Assembly: GCF_014843005.1 (NCBI RefSeq) | Contig: NZ_JACYXM010000004.1 | Coordinates: 188,530-252,529 of the forward strand | Reading direction: 5' to 3' | Origin: Rhodanobacter sp. DHG33 | GTDB taxonomy: Bacteria; Pseudomonadota; Gammaproteobacteria; Xanthomonadales; Rhodanobacteraceae | Length of the DNA: 64,000 nt | Shown: positions 42,082-52,111 of the stretch, piece by piece | Numbering within the stretch: position 1 is the first letter of the stretch | Layout: each line of letters opens with the position of its first letter | Translations under genes and position numbers: made by a program | The notes under the pieces: model-generated | Told to the model about the DNA's origin: nothing | The model's database searches: none | Seen by the model: only the letters and a program-made list of their open reading frames with translations

Positions 42082-42690
42082 TCAGTCTGCGCCGGAGAGG
42101 AAACCACCGATCCGGCGCAGCCGCTGCCCCAACGTGCGCAGACCGCGCAGCAGCTTCGGCAGCAGCCAGCACAGCAGCAGTACGAACAGGGCCAACAGCA
42201 CCAGCATGGCCAGCGGGTGATGCCACATCAGGTAGAGACCGCCCACCCAGGTGAGATCCTCGCCGGCGCTCGCCGTCCAGTTGCTCAGCGGTTCGGGCGA
42301 GGTGTTGATCAGCGCGCGTCCGCCCGTCTTGGCGAGGTGGGTGCCGGCGGTGAGCGCGCCGCCCAGCAGGGCCGCCGCCACCTGCGTGCCCGCTCCCGAG
42401 TCCTTGAACACACCCCACGCCAGCAACATGCCCACGGGAATGCGCACGAAGGTGTGTATCGCGTCCCACACGCTGTCGAACGCCGGAATCTTGTCGGCAA
42501 GGAATTCGCCCAGCGCCAGCACACCGGACACCACCAGTACCCAGGTGTCGGTGAGCATCGCCAGTCCGGGCGGCAAATGCACCCACCCCAGCCGCCCCAG
42601 CATGCCGGCGACGAATACGGTGGCGTAGAGGCGGAAGCCGCTGGCCCAGGCCAGGCCGCCGGCCAGCGCGATGTTCGACAGCGGATCCAT
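42082..42690 (-). CDS. DUF4126-type integral membrane protein
   Basis: A 202-residue protein with about five hydrophobic segments (e.g. IALAGGLAWASGFRLYATVF, LTDTWVLVVSGVLALGEFLA, and a long C-terminal helix LAMLVLLALFVLLLCWLLPK). The segments WASGFRLYATVFVAGMLGRLG and LGEFLADKIPAFDSVWD are typical of DUF4126. Function unknown. ATG 42690 is preceded by GGGAG at good spacing. It is convergent with the M1 gene. Confidence 0.8.
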   Translation of the reverse strand: MDPLSNIALAGGLAWASGFRLYATVFVAGMLGRLGWVHLPPGLAMLTDTWVLVVSGVLALGEFLADKIPAFDSVWDAIHTFVRIPVGMLLAWGVFKDSGAGTQVAAALLGGALTAGTHLAKTGGRALINTSPEPLSNWTASAGEDLTWVGGLYLMWHHPLAMLVLLALFVLLLCWLLPKLLRGLRTLGQRLRRIGGFLSGAD

Positions 42691-42764
42691 GGCGATGCTC
42701 CCTGCGAGGGTAGCGACACGCTCGCGCAGCACCGCCGCGAGGTCAAGTCGCGCACATGAAAACG

Positions 42765-42790
42765 AGCAGGGGCGCCGAAGCGCCCCTGCT
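42765..42790 (-). terminator. Terminator after prc
   Basis: An 11-base perfect stem AGCAGGGGCGC/GCGCCCCTGCT. On the minus strand the loop reads TTCG closed by C-G, an extra-stable tetraloop, and is followed by GTTTTC. It sits 21 bases beyond the prc stop. Confidence 0.8.
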
Positions 42791-42810
42791 TGTCGAACCT
42801 GGCCGCTATC

Positions 42811-45087
42811 TCAGTGCGCGGCGGTGGCGGAAGCCGGCGCTGCCGGGCCGGCCGCCGAACTCGCCGCGGCAGTCTTGCCTGCGCCGGCCAGCACGGTGCC
42901 CAGGTAAGTGCTGCCGGGCGGCAGGATTTCCGCAGCCGCCTTCGGGCCGGACTTCAGCATGTCGACTTCGTCGGACACGATGTGCGCAGCCTCGCGCAGC
43001 TGGGCGTCGGGCGCGTCCTTGGCGTCCTTCTGCTGCTGCAGCTCGCTCTTCAGGCTGCGCTCGCCGGGATCGAGGCCGTCGTCCAGCGCACCGTCCTGGT
43101 CCTTGAGGTAGGCATCGCTGCCGTCGATCGCCTTCTGGCGATCGCGGAAGCTGGCCTGCAGCGCATCCTGCTGCTTGCGCTCGGCTTCGCGCTTGGCGAA
43201 GTTCAGCGACACCGAGGTCTGGTTGCGCATGGTCAGGTATTGCTTCAGCTCGTCCATCATCAGCTGCCATCCCGCCGACTTGGCCACGCGGGCATCGTGC
43301 TCGCCCTGCAGCTGCGCCACGTAGGCCTTCACGTCGCCTTCGGTCTTGTAGTCGGCAGCGGGGATGTGCGTCCACGGCAGCGCGTTGTCGTAGGTGGACT
43401 CGCCGAAGTCCTTGGCGTCGCCGTTCTTCGGGAACTCGATGTCCGGCGTCACGCCCTTGATCTGGGTGGAGCCGCCGTTGATGCGGAAGAACTCCTGCAC
43501 CGTCATCTTCAGCTCGCCGTACTGCGGCTTGCCGTCGGGGTTCTGGCTGAAGCGGTCGAGGTCGATCAGCGTCTGCACCGTGCCCTTGCCGAAGGTGGGC
43601 GTGCCGATGATGATGCCGCGACCGTAATCCTGGATCGCCGCCGAGAAGATTTCCGAGGCCGAGGCCGTGCCGCGGTTCACCATCACCGCCAGCGGGCCGT
43701 CCCACAGCGGCGTGGTGTTGTCGGCGCCCTGCACGTCCACCTGGCCGCGCGCGTCGCGCACCTGCACCACCGGGCCCTTGCCGGTGAACAGGCCGGTCAT
43801 CGAATCCGCCTCGGTGAGCGCACCGCCGCCGTTGCTGCGCAGGTCCACGATGATGCCCTGCACGCCGGCCGTCTTGAGTTCGCCGATCAGCTTCGCCACG
43901 TCGCGGGTGGCGCTGCGGAAATCCTTGTCGCCTTCGCTGCGCGCGCCGAAGTCGGAGTAGAAGCTCGGCAGGTCGATCACACCGATCTTGCGCACGACGT
44001 CGCCGTCCTTGACGTCGATGATCTTCTTCTTGGCCGCGCTCTCTTCGATGTTGACCTTCTTGCGCACGAGGCTGATGACCTCGTGCTTGCCGTCGGGACC
44101 GGCATCGGCGGGCAGCACTTCCAGCCGCACCGTGGTGTCCTTCTTGCCGCGGATCAGGTTCACCACGTCGTCGATGCGCCAGCCGATCACGTCGGTGAAC
44201 GGGCCGCTGTCGCCCTGGCCCACGCCGAGGATGCGGTCACCGGGCTTGAGCTTGCCGGACTTGTCCGCCGGACCGCCGGGAACCAGGCTGAAGACGATGG
44301 TGTAGTCGTCGCGCGACTGCAGCTGCGCGCCGATGCCTTCCAGCGAGAGCTTCATCTGAATCGCGAAATCCTCGGCCGCACGCGGGCTGAGGTAGTCGGT
44401 GTGCGGGTCGGTGGTGTTGGCGTAGGCGGTCATGAAGGACTGGAAGGCATCCTCGCCGTCCAGCTGCTTCACGCGCTCGATGTAGTTGGAGTAGCGCTTG
44501 CTCAGCGTCTTGCGAATATCGTCGTCGCTCTTGCCCGCGAGCTTGAGGCGCAGCCAGTCGTTCATGGTGCGCTTGCGCCAGAGGTCGTCCAGCGCCGCGT
44601 CGTCCTTGGCCCAGGTGGCGTCCTTGCGGTCGTACTGGTAGGTCTCGTCGCCGTTGAAGTCGAAGCCGCCCTGGAGCAGGTTGCGCGCGTAGGTCATGCG
44701 CTGCACGGCGCGCTGCAGGAACTTGTTGTAGATGTCGAAGGGCGCCGTGAGGTCCTGGTTCCAAATCGCATCGTCCAGCTTGGTCTGGTCCGGGGCGAAC
44801 TGGTCCATGTCCTGCTGGGTGAAGAACACCTTGTCCGGATCCAGCAGCTTGATGTAAGCCTTGTAGATCTTCTGCGACATCGCATCGTCCAGCGGCTGCG
44901 CGTCGTAGTGGAAGCGGGTGAGGAAGCGCGCGGAAAGCTGCGCCGCCTGCTCCTGCGTCGCGGTGGGCTTGAGCGGCCACACGGCGGCTTTGCGGTTGCC
45001 GCCGGCGCCGAGGTCGGCGGCGGATTGCGCGAACGCGCAGGTGACGGTCAAACCCAGCAGCAGGGCCAGTGCGGGACGAAAGGTCAT
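42811..45087 (-). CDS. prc: Carboxy-terminal processing protease Prc/Tsp
   Basis: A 758-residue periplasmic protease of the S41A family that trims C-termini, including those of penicillin-binding proteins, and degrades tagged proteins. It has a signal peptide (FRPALALLLGLTVTCAFA), the N-terminal helical domain (SQKIYKAYIKLLDPDKVFFT), a PDZ domain (GIGAQLQSRDDYTIVFSLVPGGPADK), and the catalytic domain with Ser in RGTASASEIFSAAI and Lys in TPTFGKGTVQ. The helical C-terminal domain ends in an Ala/Gly-rich tail. ATG 45087 is eight bases after lipA; an in-frame TTG at 45099 would overlap the lipA stop as TTGA and is an alternative start. Confidence 0.93.
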   Translation of the reverse strand: MTFRPALALLLGLTVTCAFAQSAADLGAGGNRKAAVWPLKPTATQEQAAQLSARFLTRFHYDAQPLDDAMSQKIYKAYIKLLDPDKVFFTQQDMDQFAPDQTKLDDAIWNQDLTAPFDIYNKFLQRAVQRMTYARNLLQGGFDFNGDETYQYDRKDATWAKDDAALDDLWRKRTMNDWLRLKLAGKSDDDIRKTLSKRYSNYIERVKQLDGEDAFQSFMTAYANTTDPHTDYLSPRAAEDFAIQMKLSLEGIGAQLQSRDDYTIVFSLVPGGPADKSGKLKPGDRILGVGQGDSGPFTDVIGWRIDDVVNLIRGKKDTTVRLEVLPADAGPDGKHEVISLVRKKVNIEESAAKKKIIDVKDGDVVRKIGVIDLPSFYSDFGARSEGDKDFRSATRDVAKLIGELKTAGVQGIIVDLRSNGGGALTEADSMTGLFTGKGPVVQVRDARGQVDVQGADNTTPLWDGPLAVMVNRGTASASEIFSAAIQDYGRGIIIGTPTFGKGTVQTLIDLDRFSQNPDGKPQYGELKMTVQEFFRINGGSTQIKGVTPDIEFPKNGDAKDFGESTYDNALPWTHIPAADYKTEGDVKAYVAQLQGEHDARVAKSAGWQLMMDELKQYLTMRNQTSVSLNFAKREAERKQQDALQASFRDRQKAIDGSDAYLKDQDGALDDGLDPGERSLKSELQQQKDAKDAPDAQLREAAHIVSDEVDMLKSGPKAAAEILPPGSTYLGTVLAGAGKTAAASSAAGPAAPASATAAH

Positions 45088-45095
45088 GGGGATTC

Positions 45096-46106
45096 TCAAG
45101 CCTGGTCAGTGACGCCGGCCGCATGGGCCTGCAGGTCGGCGTGATAGGACGAGCGCACCAGCGGGCCGGAGGCGACGTGATGGAAGCCCATCGCCTCGCC
45201 TTCCTTGCGCAGGTCGTCGAATTCTTCGGGCGTCCAATAGCGCACCACCGGGTGATGGTGCGGCGTGGGCTGCAGGTACTGGCCGATGGTGATCATCTCG
45301 ACGTCGTGCGCACGCAGGTCGCGCATCGTCTCGATCACCTGCTCGCGCGTCTCGCCCAGACCCAGCATGATGCCGGACTTGGTGGGCACCTCGGGATGCT
45401 GCGCCTTGAAGCGCTTGAGCAGGTCCAGCGACCACTGGTAGTCGGCGCCCGGACGCACTTCGCGATACAGGTGCGGCACGGTTTCCAGGTTGTGGTTGAA
45501 CACGTCCGGCGGGAAATCCTTGAGCACTTCCAGCGCTCGCTCCATGCGGCCCTTGCCGCGGAAGTCGGGCGTGAGGATTTCGATCTTGATGTCGGGGCTG
45601 GCGTGGCGCGTCGCGCGGATGCACGCGGCGAAATGCTCGGCGCCGCCGTCGCGCAGGTCGTCGCGGTCCACCGAGGTGATGACCACGTACTTCAGCCGCA
45701 TGTCGCGGATGGTCTCGGCCAGGCGCGCCGGCTCCAGCGGATCGGGCGCGGCCGGGCGGCCATGTGCCACGTCGCAGAACGAGCAGCGGCGCGTGCACAC
45801 CTCGCCGAGGATCATGAAGGTGGCGGTGCCCTTGCTGAAGCACTCGTGGATGTTCGGGCACGAGGCTTCCTCGCACACCGTCACCAGCGAGTTCTCGCGC
45901 AGGCGCGACTTCAGCTGCTGCACCGCATTGCCCTGCGGCAGGCGCACGCGGATCCAGCTGGGCTTGCGCAGCGTCGGCACGGCGGCGTCGAAACCCGCGC
46001 GGTTCAGTGCGATCTTGTCGTTGCCCAGCTGCTTTTCGCCCGCGGGTGCGCCGCTGACGACGCTGATCGGGATGGACTTGGCGGGTGATGCGGAAACGTC
46101 GCTCAT
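45096..46106 (-). CDS. lipA: Lipoyl synthase LipA
   Basis: A 336-residue radical SAM enzyme that inserts two sulfurs into octanoyl groups on lipoyl domains. The auxiliary cluster motif is [12 protein letters not shown], and the radical SAM motif is CTRRCSFC (CxxxCxxC), followed by DVAHGRP. The C-terminal segment RSSYHADLQ is present. It overlaps lipB by four bases (ATGA), and prc follows directly. Length and motif order match the family exactly. Confidence 0.97.
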   Translation of the reverse strand: MSDVSASPAKSIPISVVSGAPAGEKQLGNDKIALNRAGFDAAVPTLRKPSWIRVRLPQGNAVQQLKSRLRENSLVTVCEEASCPNIHECFSKGTATFMILGEVCTRRCSFCDVAHGRPAAPDPLEPARLAETIRDMRLKYVVITSVDRDDLRDGGAEHFAACIRATRHASPDIKIEILTPDFRGKGRMERALEVLKDFPPDVFNHNLETVPHLYREVRPGADYQWSLDLLKRFKAQHPEVPTKSGIMLGLGETREQVIETMRDLRAHDVEMITIGQYLQPTPHHHPVVRYWTPEEFDDLRKEGEAMGFHHVASGPLVRSSYHADLQAHAAGVTDQA

Positions 46107-46771
46107 GCGGACTCGCGTGCGGGCAACTCGGGAATGACGGGAGCGGCCGGTTCGGCGCGGAAACCGAACTGGCGGCAGAACTCTTCCACCAGCACGTCTT
46201 CCACCGTCGCCAGCCGCGACGGACCACCCAAGTCTAGCACCTGGGTCACCGCCAAACCCTTGTAGCCGCAAGGGTTGATGCGGTGGAAGGGTTCTAGGTT
46301 CATGTTCACGTTGAAGGCCAGGCCGTGGAAACTGCAGCCGCGGCGCACGCGCAGGCCCAGCGCGGCCACCTTGGCCTCGGCCACGTAGACGCCCGGGGCG
46401 CCTTCGCGGCGCTCGGCGACGATGTTCCAGTGCGCCAGCGTATCGATGAGGGCCTGCTCGATCTTGTTGACCAGCTCGCGCACGCCCACGCCGGCGCGGC
46501 GCAGGTCGATCAGCGGGTAGCCCACGATCTGGCCGGGGCCGTGGTAGGTCACCTGGCCGCCGCGGTCCACCGGCACCACCGGAATATCGCCGGGCGCCAG
46601 CACGTGCTCCATCTTGCCGGCCTGGCCCAGGGTGAACACCGGGTCGTGCTCCAGCAGCCAGAACTCGTCCACCGTGTCGGCGGTGCGGTTGTCGGTGAAC
46701 GCGCTCATCGACTTCCACGTCGCCGCGTAGGGCTGGCGGCCGAGGTGGCGGATCTTGAGCGGCAGAGACAT
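46103..46771 (-). CDS. lipB: Octanoyltransferase LipB
   Basis: A 222-residue enzyme that moves octanoyl from acyl carrier protein to lipoyl domains, the step before LipA. Signature sequences are [20 protein letters not shown] and [17 protein letters not shown] (catalytic Lys), then [20 protein letters not shown] with the catalytic Cys. The start at 46771 ([11 protein letters not shown]) gives the family N-terminus; the frame above it is shadow. Coupled to lipA by an ATGA overlap. Confidence 0.96.
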   Translation of the reverse strand: MSLPLKIRHLGRQPYAATWKSMSAFTDNRTADTVDEFWLLEHDPVFTLGQAGKMEHVLAPGDIPVVPVDRGGQVTYHGPGQIVGYPLIDLRRAGVGVRELVNKIEQALIDTLAHWNIVAERREGAPGVYVAEAKVAALGLRVRRGCSFHGLAFNVNMNLEPFHRINPCGYKGLAVTQVLDLGGPSRLATVEDVLVEEFCRQFGFRAEPAAPVIPELPARESA

Positions 46772-46853
46772 GGCGGAACCTGGCGGAGCGTGAATGGAAG
46801 AGATGCGGCCGTTCGACGGAAAGCCAAGGGCGGCACCGAGGCCGCCCGGCCGG

Positions 46854-47144
46854 TCACAGCGTGTATCGGATGTCCGGATCCGCACGCAGCGCCGCATGCG
46901 CGCTGTCGTACTGCTCGCGGCTGTCGCAGCGGAAGCTGACGGTGACGGAGACGTAGTTGCCGCCGCCGGAATGGCGGTGCCGCACGGTTTCGTGCAGCAC
47001 GTGCAAGCCGGCACGTTCGAGCAGCTGCGGCACGCGCGTGGCCAGGTCGGCATCGGCCTTGCCCACCGCGGTGATTTCGAATTCACCGGGGAACTGGAAG
47101 CCCTTGCCTTCCTTCTTCGCCTGGCTGAAGTCGATCTCGTGCAT
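46854..47144 (-). CDS. ybeD: YbeD/DUF493 family protein
   Basis: A 96-residue ACT-like small protein, usually found between dacA and lipB as here. Conserved features are [17 protein letters not shown] at the N-terminus and [17 protein letters not shown] near the end. Its molecular role is not established; a regulatory part in lipoate or wall metabolism has been guessed from gene order. The ATG overlaps the stop of the upstream carboxypeptidase gene (TGATG). An 82-base gap separates it from lipB. Confidence 0.92.
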   Translation of the reverse strand: MHEIDFSQAKKEGKGFQFPGEFEITAVGKADADLATRVPQLLERAGLHVLHETVRHRHSGGGNYVSVTVSFRCDSREQYDSAHAALRADPDIRYTL

Positions 47145-48427
47145 CACTTGGCACTCGCTGCGGCGGCCGGCGCAGGTGCGGCGGCCACATCGGTCTTCTT
47201 GCTACCGTGGAACCACAGCAGGATCGAATCCCACAGGCGCGAGAAGAAGCCGCCCTGCGGCGCATCGTCCAGCGCGACCAGCGGCACGTTCTGGACCGGC
47301 TGGCCGTCCATGGTGATGCGCAGCGTGCCCACCTGCTGCCCCTTCTTGAACGGCGCGATCAGGGTGGCGGGGATGTCCATCGCGGCCTTGAGCTTGTCGT
47401 ACTGGCCGGTCTTCACCGTCACCAGCACGTCGGCGGCCACGCCCAGCGGCAGCGTGTTGCTCTGCCCCTTCCACAGACGCGGGCTGACCAGCGGCTTGCC
47501 GGCGTCGTACAGCTTGTGCGTCTCGTAGAAACGGAAACCGTAGTTGAGCAGCGCGATCGCCGCGTCGGCGCGGCCCTTGTTGGTGCTGGACCCCAGCACC
47601 ACCGCGATCATGCGCTGGTCGCCACGCTTGGCCGAGGCATCGAGGCAGAAGCCGGCGGCGGCGGTGTGGCCGGTCTTGATGCCGTCCACGGTGGCGTCGC
47701 GCCACAGCAGCTCATTGCGGTTCTGCTGCTTGATGCCGTTCCACTCGTACTCCTTGATCGCGGAGATCGCGTAGTCGGTGGGGAAGTCGCGGATCAGTGC
47801 GCGCGAAAGGATCGCGATGTCGTGCGCGGTGGAATAGTGGTCGTCCACCGGATAACCCGACGCATTCACGTAATGCGTGTTCACCATGCCGAGCTGCTTG
47901 GCGTAGGCGTTCATCAGGTTGGCGAACGCATCCTCGGAACCGGCGGTGTGCTCGGCCAGCGCGATCGCCGCATCGTTGCCGGACTGCACGATCATGCCCT
48001 TGAGCAGGTCCTCCAGCGGCACCTGGCTGTTGAGCTTCAGGAAGCTGGTGGAACCGTCGGTGCCGGCGCCGCCGGAACGCCAGGCGTGTTCGCTGATGGT
48101 CACGGAGTCGTTCGCATGCACGCGGCCGTTGGCGATCTCGGCGGAGACCACGTAGTCGGTCATCACCTTGGTCAGCGAGGCCGGCGCGCGGCGGTCGTCG
48201 GGATTCTTCGAGGCGAGGATCTGGCCGGTGGCGTAATCCATCAGCACCCAGCTCTGCGCGTCCACGTCCGGCGGCGGCGGTACCGGCATCGGCGCCACCA
48301 CCGGATTCGGCACGCCGGTGGGATGCGGCGGCGTGGCCGTGGGGTGCGGCGGCGTCTGCGCGAAGGCGGTGCCGGCAACCAATACGGCGGCGGCGAACGG
48401 GGTCAGGATGCGGCGGAGAAAACTCAT
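47144..48427 (-). CDS. dacA: D-alanyl-D-alanine carboxypeptidase (DacA/PBP5-type)
   Basis: A 427-residue penicillin-binding protein that removes the terminal D-Ala from peptidoglycan stem peptides. The signal peptide (ILTPFAAAVLVAGTAFA) is followed by a Pro-rich linker and the catalytic motifs SLTK, SGN (VQSGNDAA) and KTG (DGIKTGHT). The C-terminal PBP5 domain is followed by an amphipathic segment (FFSRLWDSILLWFHGSKK) that would attach it to the inner membrane. Order rlpA-dacA-ybeD-lipB-lipA matches E. coli. Confidence 0.94.
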   Translation of the reverse strand: MSFLRRILTPFAAAVLVAGTAFAQTPPHPTATPPHPTGVPNPVVAPMPVPPPPDVDAQSWVLMDYATGQILASKNPDDRRAPASLTKVMTDYVVSAEIANGRVHANDSVTISEHAWRSGGAGTDGSTSFLKLNSQVPLEDLLKGMIVQSGNDAAIALAEHTAGSEDAFANLMNAYAKQLGMVNTHYVNASGYPVDDHYSTAHDIAILSRALIRDFPTDYAISAIKEYEWNGIKQQNRNELLWRDATVDGIKTGHTAAAGFCLDASAKRGDQRMIAVVLGSSTNKGRADAAIALLNYGFRFYETHKLYDAGKPLVSPRLWKGQSNTLPLGVAADVLVTVKTGQYDKLKAAMDIPATLIAPFKKGQQVGTLRITMDGQPVQNVPLVALDDAPQGGFFSRLWDSILLWFHGSKKTDVAAAPAPAAAASAK

Positions 48428-48491
48428 CGTGTGTGCTGTCCGGATGCTGGCTGGGCGGCGCCCGCAGGCGCAGCCAATGAAAAAACGGGCG

Positions 48492-49433
48492 TCAGTTTAC
48501 CGCGACCTTGGGCCGCGGCAGCCCCATACCCTCGATGCGGTCGGTCACGGTGTCAGCGCGATCCACGCTGTCCAGCGGCCCCACGCGCACGCGATGGATG
48601 GTGCGGTCGTTGATCTGAACCTGTTCGACCTGTACCGGCGCGAAATTGGCCTGACGCAGCTGCGCGGCCACCCGCTCCGCATTGGCCGGATCGGAGAACG
48701 CCCCCACCTGCAGGTAGATGCCCGGCGATCCGCCATGCGTTGTGACCGGCGCGGGCGGCGGGGGTTCCCGGTCGGGCGCGGACGGGTCGATGCCCTGCAC
48801 CTCGACCAGCCCGGTGCCCTTGGGCCAGATGCCGATGCGCACCGCCGCCGCGTAGGACAGGTCGATGATGCGGTTCTCGTGGAACGGCCCGCGGTCGTTG
48901 ATGCGCACGATCACGCTCTTGCCGTTCGAGAGATTGGTCACCCGCGCGTAGCTCGGCAGCGGCAGCACCTTGCTCGCGGCGGTGAACTTGTACATGTCGT
49001 AGTCCTCGAGGCTCGAGGTCTTGTAACCGTGGAACTTGTTGCCGTAGAACGAGGCGATGCCGCGCTCGTCGTAGCCGCTCGCGCTGGGCAGCACGCTGTA
49101 GGTCTGTCCCAGCACGGAATAAGGCGACTTGTTGCCGTATAGCGAGCGCGGCTCCGCCTTCGGCACCGGCTCGGGCAAGCTGTAGATGTAGGACGGCGGT
49201 GCACCGGTGGGCGAGCTGTCGCTGCTGTCGCCGTAGCGCCGGTCCTGCGGCAGGCTGGTGTCGTCGCCGCGATGGAACCAGCCGTGGTGCGTGGTGCCCT
49301 GCGGCGCGGCTGCGGCGCCCGCCGGCTCCGGCCCGGGCTCCGATCCCGGCCGCGTGGCCTTGTGACCGCCGCAGGCCGTCAGCGCCGATACCGCCGCCAG
49401 CAGCGACAGGCCGCGCCACCACCGTATTCTCAT
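48492..49433 (-). CDS. rlpA: RlpA, septal ring lytic transglycosylase lipoprotein
   Basis: A 313-residue lipoprotein that cleaves peptidoglycan lacking stem peptides. The lipobox ALTAC places the lipidated Cys at 21. A variable linker leads to the double-psi beta-barrel (GIASFYGNKFHGYKTSSLED, ARVTNLSNGKSVIVRINDRG, ENRIIDLSYAAA) with the conserved Glu/Asp/His residues, and a C-terminal SPOR domain (IYLQVGAFSDPANAERVAAQ) binds denuded glycan at the septum. ATG 49433 overlaps the mltB stop by four bases. Confidence 0.95.
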   Translation of the reverse strand: MRIRWWRGLSLLAAVSALTACGGHKATRPGSEPGPEPAGAAAAPQGTTHHGWFHRGDDTSLPQDRRYGDSSDSSPTGAPPSYIYSLPEPVPKAEPRSLYGNKSPYSVLGQTYSVLPSASGYDERGIASFYGNKFHGYKTSSLEDYDMYKFTAASKVLPLPSYARVTNLSNGKSVIVRINDRGPFHENRIIDLSYAAAVRIGIWPKGTGLVEVQGIDPSAPDREPPPPAPVTTHGGSPGIYLQVGAFSDPANAERVAAQLRQANFAPVQVEQVQINDRTIHRVRVGPLDSVDRADTVTDRIEGMGLPRPKVAVN

Positions 49434-50449
49434 TGCACGCCGCCCGCTGCATCCGCGTCGTGCACGCCGTCGACGATCGCCTGCGCCAGCTGGTTCACCG
49501 CCATCGCGTACATCGGGCTGCGGTTGTAGGTGGTGATCACCTGGAAGTTGTTGAAGGTGAACCACTGCTCTGGGCCGCCGGCACCGGCCAGCGTCAGCAG
49601 GCTGGTCGGCTCGCCCGGATTCAGGTGCTGGAACGGCGCATAGCCCCAGGCTTCCAGCTGCTCCAGCGGCCACTGCGGCTTCGCCTGCCAGTCCCCCAGT
49701 GGTCGGGCCGCGCCATCCGCCTGCGCGCGCGCCGCCACCGGGCCACCCGTGACCCAGCCGTGTTTCGCGAAGTAGTTCGCCACGCTGGCAAGGATGTCGG
49801 GCAGCGAATTCATCAGGTCGATATGGCCGTCGCCGTCTTCATCCACGCCGTAGTCGCGGATGCTGTCGGGCATGAACTGGCCCCAGCCCTGGGCACCGGC
49901 GTAGGAACCGGTGAGCGTGTCCAGCGGGCCGGCGAGCTGGTTGTCCGGCAGCTCCAGCAGGGTCTTCAGCTGCTGGCGGAAATAGGGCGCGCGCTTCGGG
50001 TAGTAGAAGCCCAGCGTCACCAGCGCATCGAGCACTTTGTAACGCCCGGTGACGCGGCCGTAGAACGTCTCCACGCCGATGATCGCCACGATGTACTGCG
50101 GCTCCACGCCGTACTGCTTGCCGATGCGGTCCAGCAGGTCGCGATGCGCGCGATAGAACGCCACGCCGTCGTCGATGCGCTTCTGGGTCATGAAGATCGG
50201 TCGGTACGCGCTCCACGGCTTGGATTCGGCCGGGCGATTCATCGCGTCGAGGATGCTTTGCTGCATCTTCGCGTGATCGAGCAGCGCGTTGAGCGCGAGC
50301 GGATCCTTGCCGGTATCCTTCGCCACCTCCCGCACCAGGGCGGACTGGCCGGGATGCGTATCGGCGAATGCCGGCAACGACGCGACGAACGACAGCAGGA
50401 CAAGCGGAAACAGGCTGCGGAGACGGCGCGGCGCGGCATTCACGGGCAT
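49430..50449 (-). CDS. mltB: Membrane-bound lytic murein transglycosylase B
   Basis: A 339-residue transglycosylase that cuts the glycan strand with 1,6-anhydro product. The signal sequence (LFPLVLLSFVASLPAFA) lacks a lipobox Cys, so this may be a soluble periplasmic form. Key segments are VAIIGVETFYGRVTGRYKVL with the catalytic Glu, FYYPKRAPYFRQQLKTLLEL, and GSYAGAQGWGQFMPDSI, typical of the SltB/MltB fold, then DEDGDGHIDLMNSLPDILAS with the calcium-binding-like loop. The start at 50449 gives the signal peptide. Confidence 0.92.
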   Translation of the reverse strand: MPVNAAPRRLRSLFPLVLLSFVASLPAFADTHPGQSALVREVAKDTGKDPLALNALLDHAKMQQSILDAMNRPAESKPWSAYRPIFMTQKRIDDGVAFYRAHRDLLDRIGKQYGVEPQYIVAIIGVETFYGRVTGRYKVLDALVTLGFYYPKRAPYFRQQLKTLLELPDNQLAGPLDTLTGSYAGAQGWGQFMPDSIRDYGVDEDGDGHIDLMNSLPDILASVANYFAKHGWVTGGPVAARAQADGAARPLGDWQAKPQWPLEQLEAWGYAPFQHLNPGEPTSLLTLAGAGGPEQWFTFNNFQVITTYNRSPMYAMAVNQLAQAIVDGVHDADAAGGVQ

Positions 50450-50576
50450 GGTTCGATCGACTTCGGCAAGGCTGCGCCGAAGCGTAACACGCGCGGATAC
50501 GTCATCTGTCGGGCATGGCCGGCGCCGATGGCGACAGCCATCTTTTCCGCCGGAATCCCGCCGCGCCGACGCCCGA

Positions 50577-51521
50577 TCAACCCGTGGACAGGCGCAGTTC
50601 CTTGGGCAGGGCGAAGGTGATGTTCTCCGGCTCGCCGTCCAGCTCGCGCACCGCACCGGCGCCCCAGGACTGCAAGCGCGTGATCACGTCGCGCACCAGC
50701 TTCTCGGGCGCGGAGGCGCCGGCGGTGAGGCCGATGCGCTGCACGCCGTCCAGCCATTCGCGCTGGATGTGTTCGGCGCCGTCGATCAGGTAGGCGCGCA
50801 CGCCCTGCTTCTCGGCCAGCTCGCGCAGGCGGTTGGAGTTGGAGCTGTTGACCGAGCCGACCACCAGCATCAGGTCCACCGCGTCGGCCAGGCGGCGCAC
50901 GGCGTCCTGGCGGTTCTGCGTGGCGTAGCAGATGTCGTCCTTGCGCGGCCCCTCGATGTCGGAGAACTTCTCGCGCAGCGCCGCGATGATGGCCTTGGTG
51001 TCGTCCACCGACAGCGTGGTCTGGGTGACGTAGGACAGCAGGTGCGGGAACTTCGGCGCCATCGCGGCCACGTCCTCCACCGACTCCACCAGCAGGATCT
51101 CGCCGCTGTTGGCGGGGTTCCATTGGCCCATGGTGCCTTCCACCTCGGGGTGGCCGGCATGGCCGATCAGCACCACGCTGCGGCCCACGCGGCCCAGCCG
51201 CGCCACTTCCATATGCACCTTGGTGACCAGCGGGCAGGTGGCGTCGAACACCTTGAGGGCACGTTCGTCGGCCTCCTCGCGCACGGCCTTGGAAACGCCG
51301 TGGGCGCTGAAGATCACGGTGGCGCCATCGGGCACCTCGTGCAGTTCTTCCACGAACACCGCGCCGTCGTGGCGCAGCTTGTCCACCACGTAGCGGTTGT
51401 GCACCACTTCGTGGCGCACGTAGATCGGCGCGCCGTAGGCTTCCAGCGCACGCTCGACGATAGCGATGGCGCGGTCCACGCCGGCGCAGAAACCGCGGGG
51501 ATTGGCGAGCAGGATGTCCAT
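50577..51521 (-). CDS. ispH: IspH, 4-hydroxy-3-methylbut-2-enyl diphosphate reductase
   Basis: A 314-residue iron-sulfur enzyme, last step of the MEP isoprenoid pathway. The three cluster cysteines lie in [25 protein letters not shown] and [13 protein letters not shown]-linked [11 protein letters not shown]. The substrate-binding residues His (YVRHEVVHN), His ([11 protein letters not shown]) and SSNS are present. ATG 51521 gives the family N-terminus [10 protein letters not shown]. It follows lspA on the same strand, as in many proteobacteria. Confidence 0.96.
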   Translation of the reverse strand: MDILLANPRGFCAGVDRAIAIVERALEAYGAPIYVRHEVVHNRYVVDKLRHDGAVFVEELHEVPDGATVIFSAHGVSKAVREEADERALKVFDATCPLVTKVHMEVARLGRVGRSVVLIGHAGHPEVEGTMGQWNPANSGEILLVESVEDVAAMAPKFPHLLSYVTQTTLSVDDTKAIIAALREKFSDIEGPRKDDICYATQNRQDAVRRLADAVDLMLVVGSVNSSNSNRLRELAEKQGVRAYLIDGAEHIQREWLDGVQRIGLTAGASAPEKLVRDVITRLQSWGAGAVRELDGEPENITFALPKELRLSTG

Positions 51522-51587
51522 AGTGAAAACCGTGACGTTGAAATCACTGCGGGAGCGCACCGGATGCGTCCCGCAGGCAGGCCGCGA

Positions 51588-52088
51588 TTATCGCACGCCG
51601 CCCTGCTCCTTCCCGCCGAACAGGCCGAACGCCACCAGCAGCACGGCGCCCACGGTGATGCCGCAGTCGGCGAGGTTGAACACCGGGTAGTGCCAGTCGC
51701 GGTAATACACGTCGATGAAGTCGGTGACCTGGGCTGCGTGCAGGCGGTCGATCAGGTTGCCGATGGCGCCGCCGACGATCAGCGAAAGCGGCAGCGCGGT
51801 ACGCCAGTCCCGCCGCGCGGTGCGTGCGAGCCAGGCCACCAGCACCGCGCTGATGACCAGCGCCAGCACCACGAACAGCCAGCGCTGCCAGCCGCCGGCC
51901 CAGGTGAGGAAGCTGAAGGCCGCGCCCCGGTTGTAGATCAGCGTCCAGTTCAGGAACCCGGGAATCACCGGATGCGGCACGCCCTCCGGTTGCAGCGCGG
52001 CCAGCGCCCACCACTTGCTCAGCTGGTCGAGGGCGATGACGAAGGCGGAAAGCAGCAGCCAGGGCAGTGCGTTGGGTTTGGTGCTCAT
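51588..52088 (-). CDS. lspA: Lipoprotein signal peptidase (signal peptidase II)
   Basis: A 166-residue membrane aspartyl protease with four helices that removes signal peptides from lipoproteins. Catalytic aspartates are in GGAIGNLIDRL and VFNLADCGI; the N-terminal ALDQLSKWWA and the YNRGAAFSFL loop are conserved. Lies between ileS and ispH, the classic order. Its likely clients include RlpA nearby. Confidence 0.96.
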   Translation of the reverse strand: MSTKPNALPWLLLSAFVIALDQLSKWWALAALQPEGVPHPVIPGFLNWTLIYNRGAAFSFLTWAGGWQRWLFVVLALVISAVLVAWLARTARRDWRTALPLSLIVGGAIGNLIDRLHAAQVTDFIDVYYRDWHYPVFNLADCGITVGAVLLVAFGLFGGKEQGGVR

Positions 52089-52111
52089 GCAGTGACTCTC
52101 GCGGTGGATTT

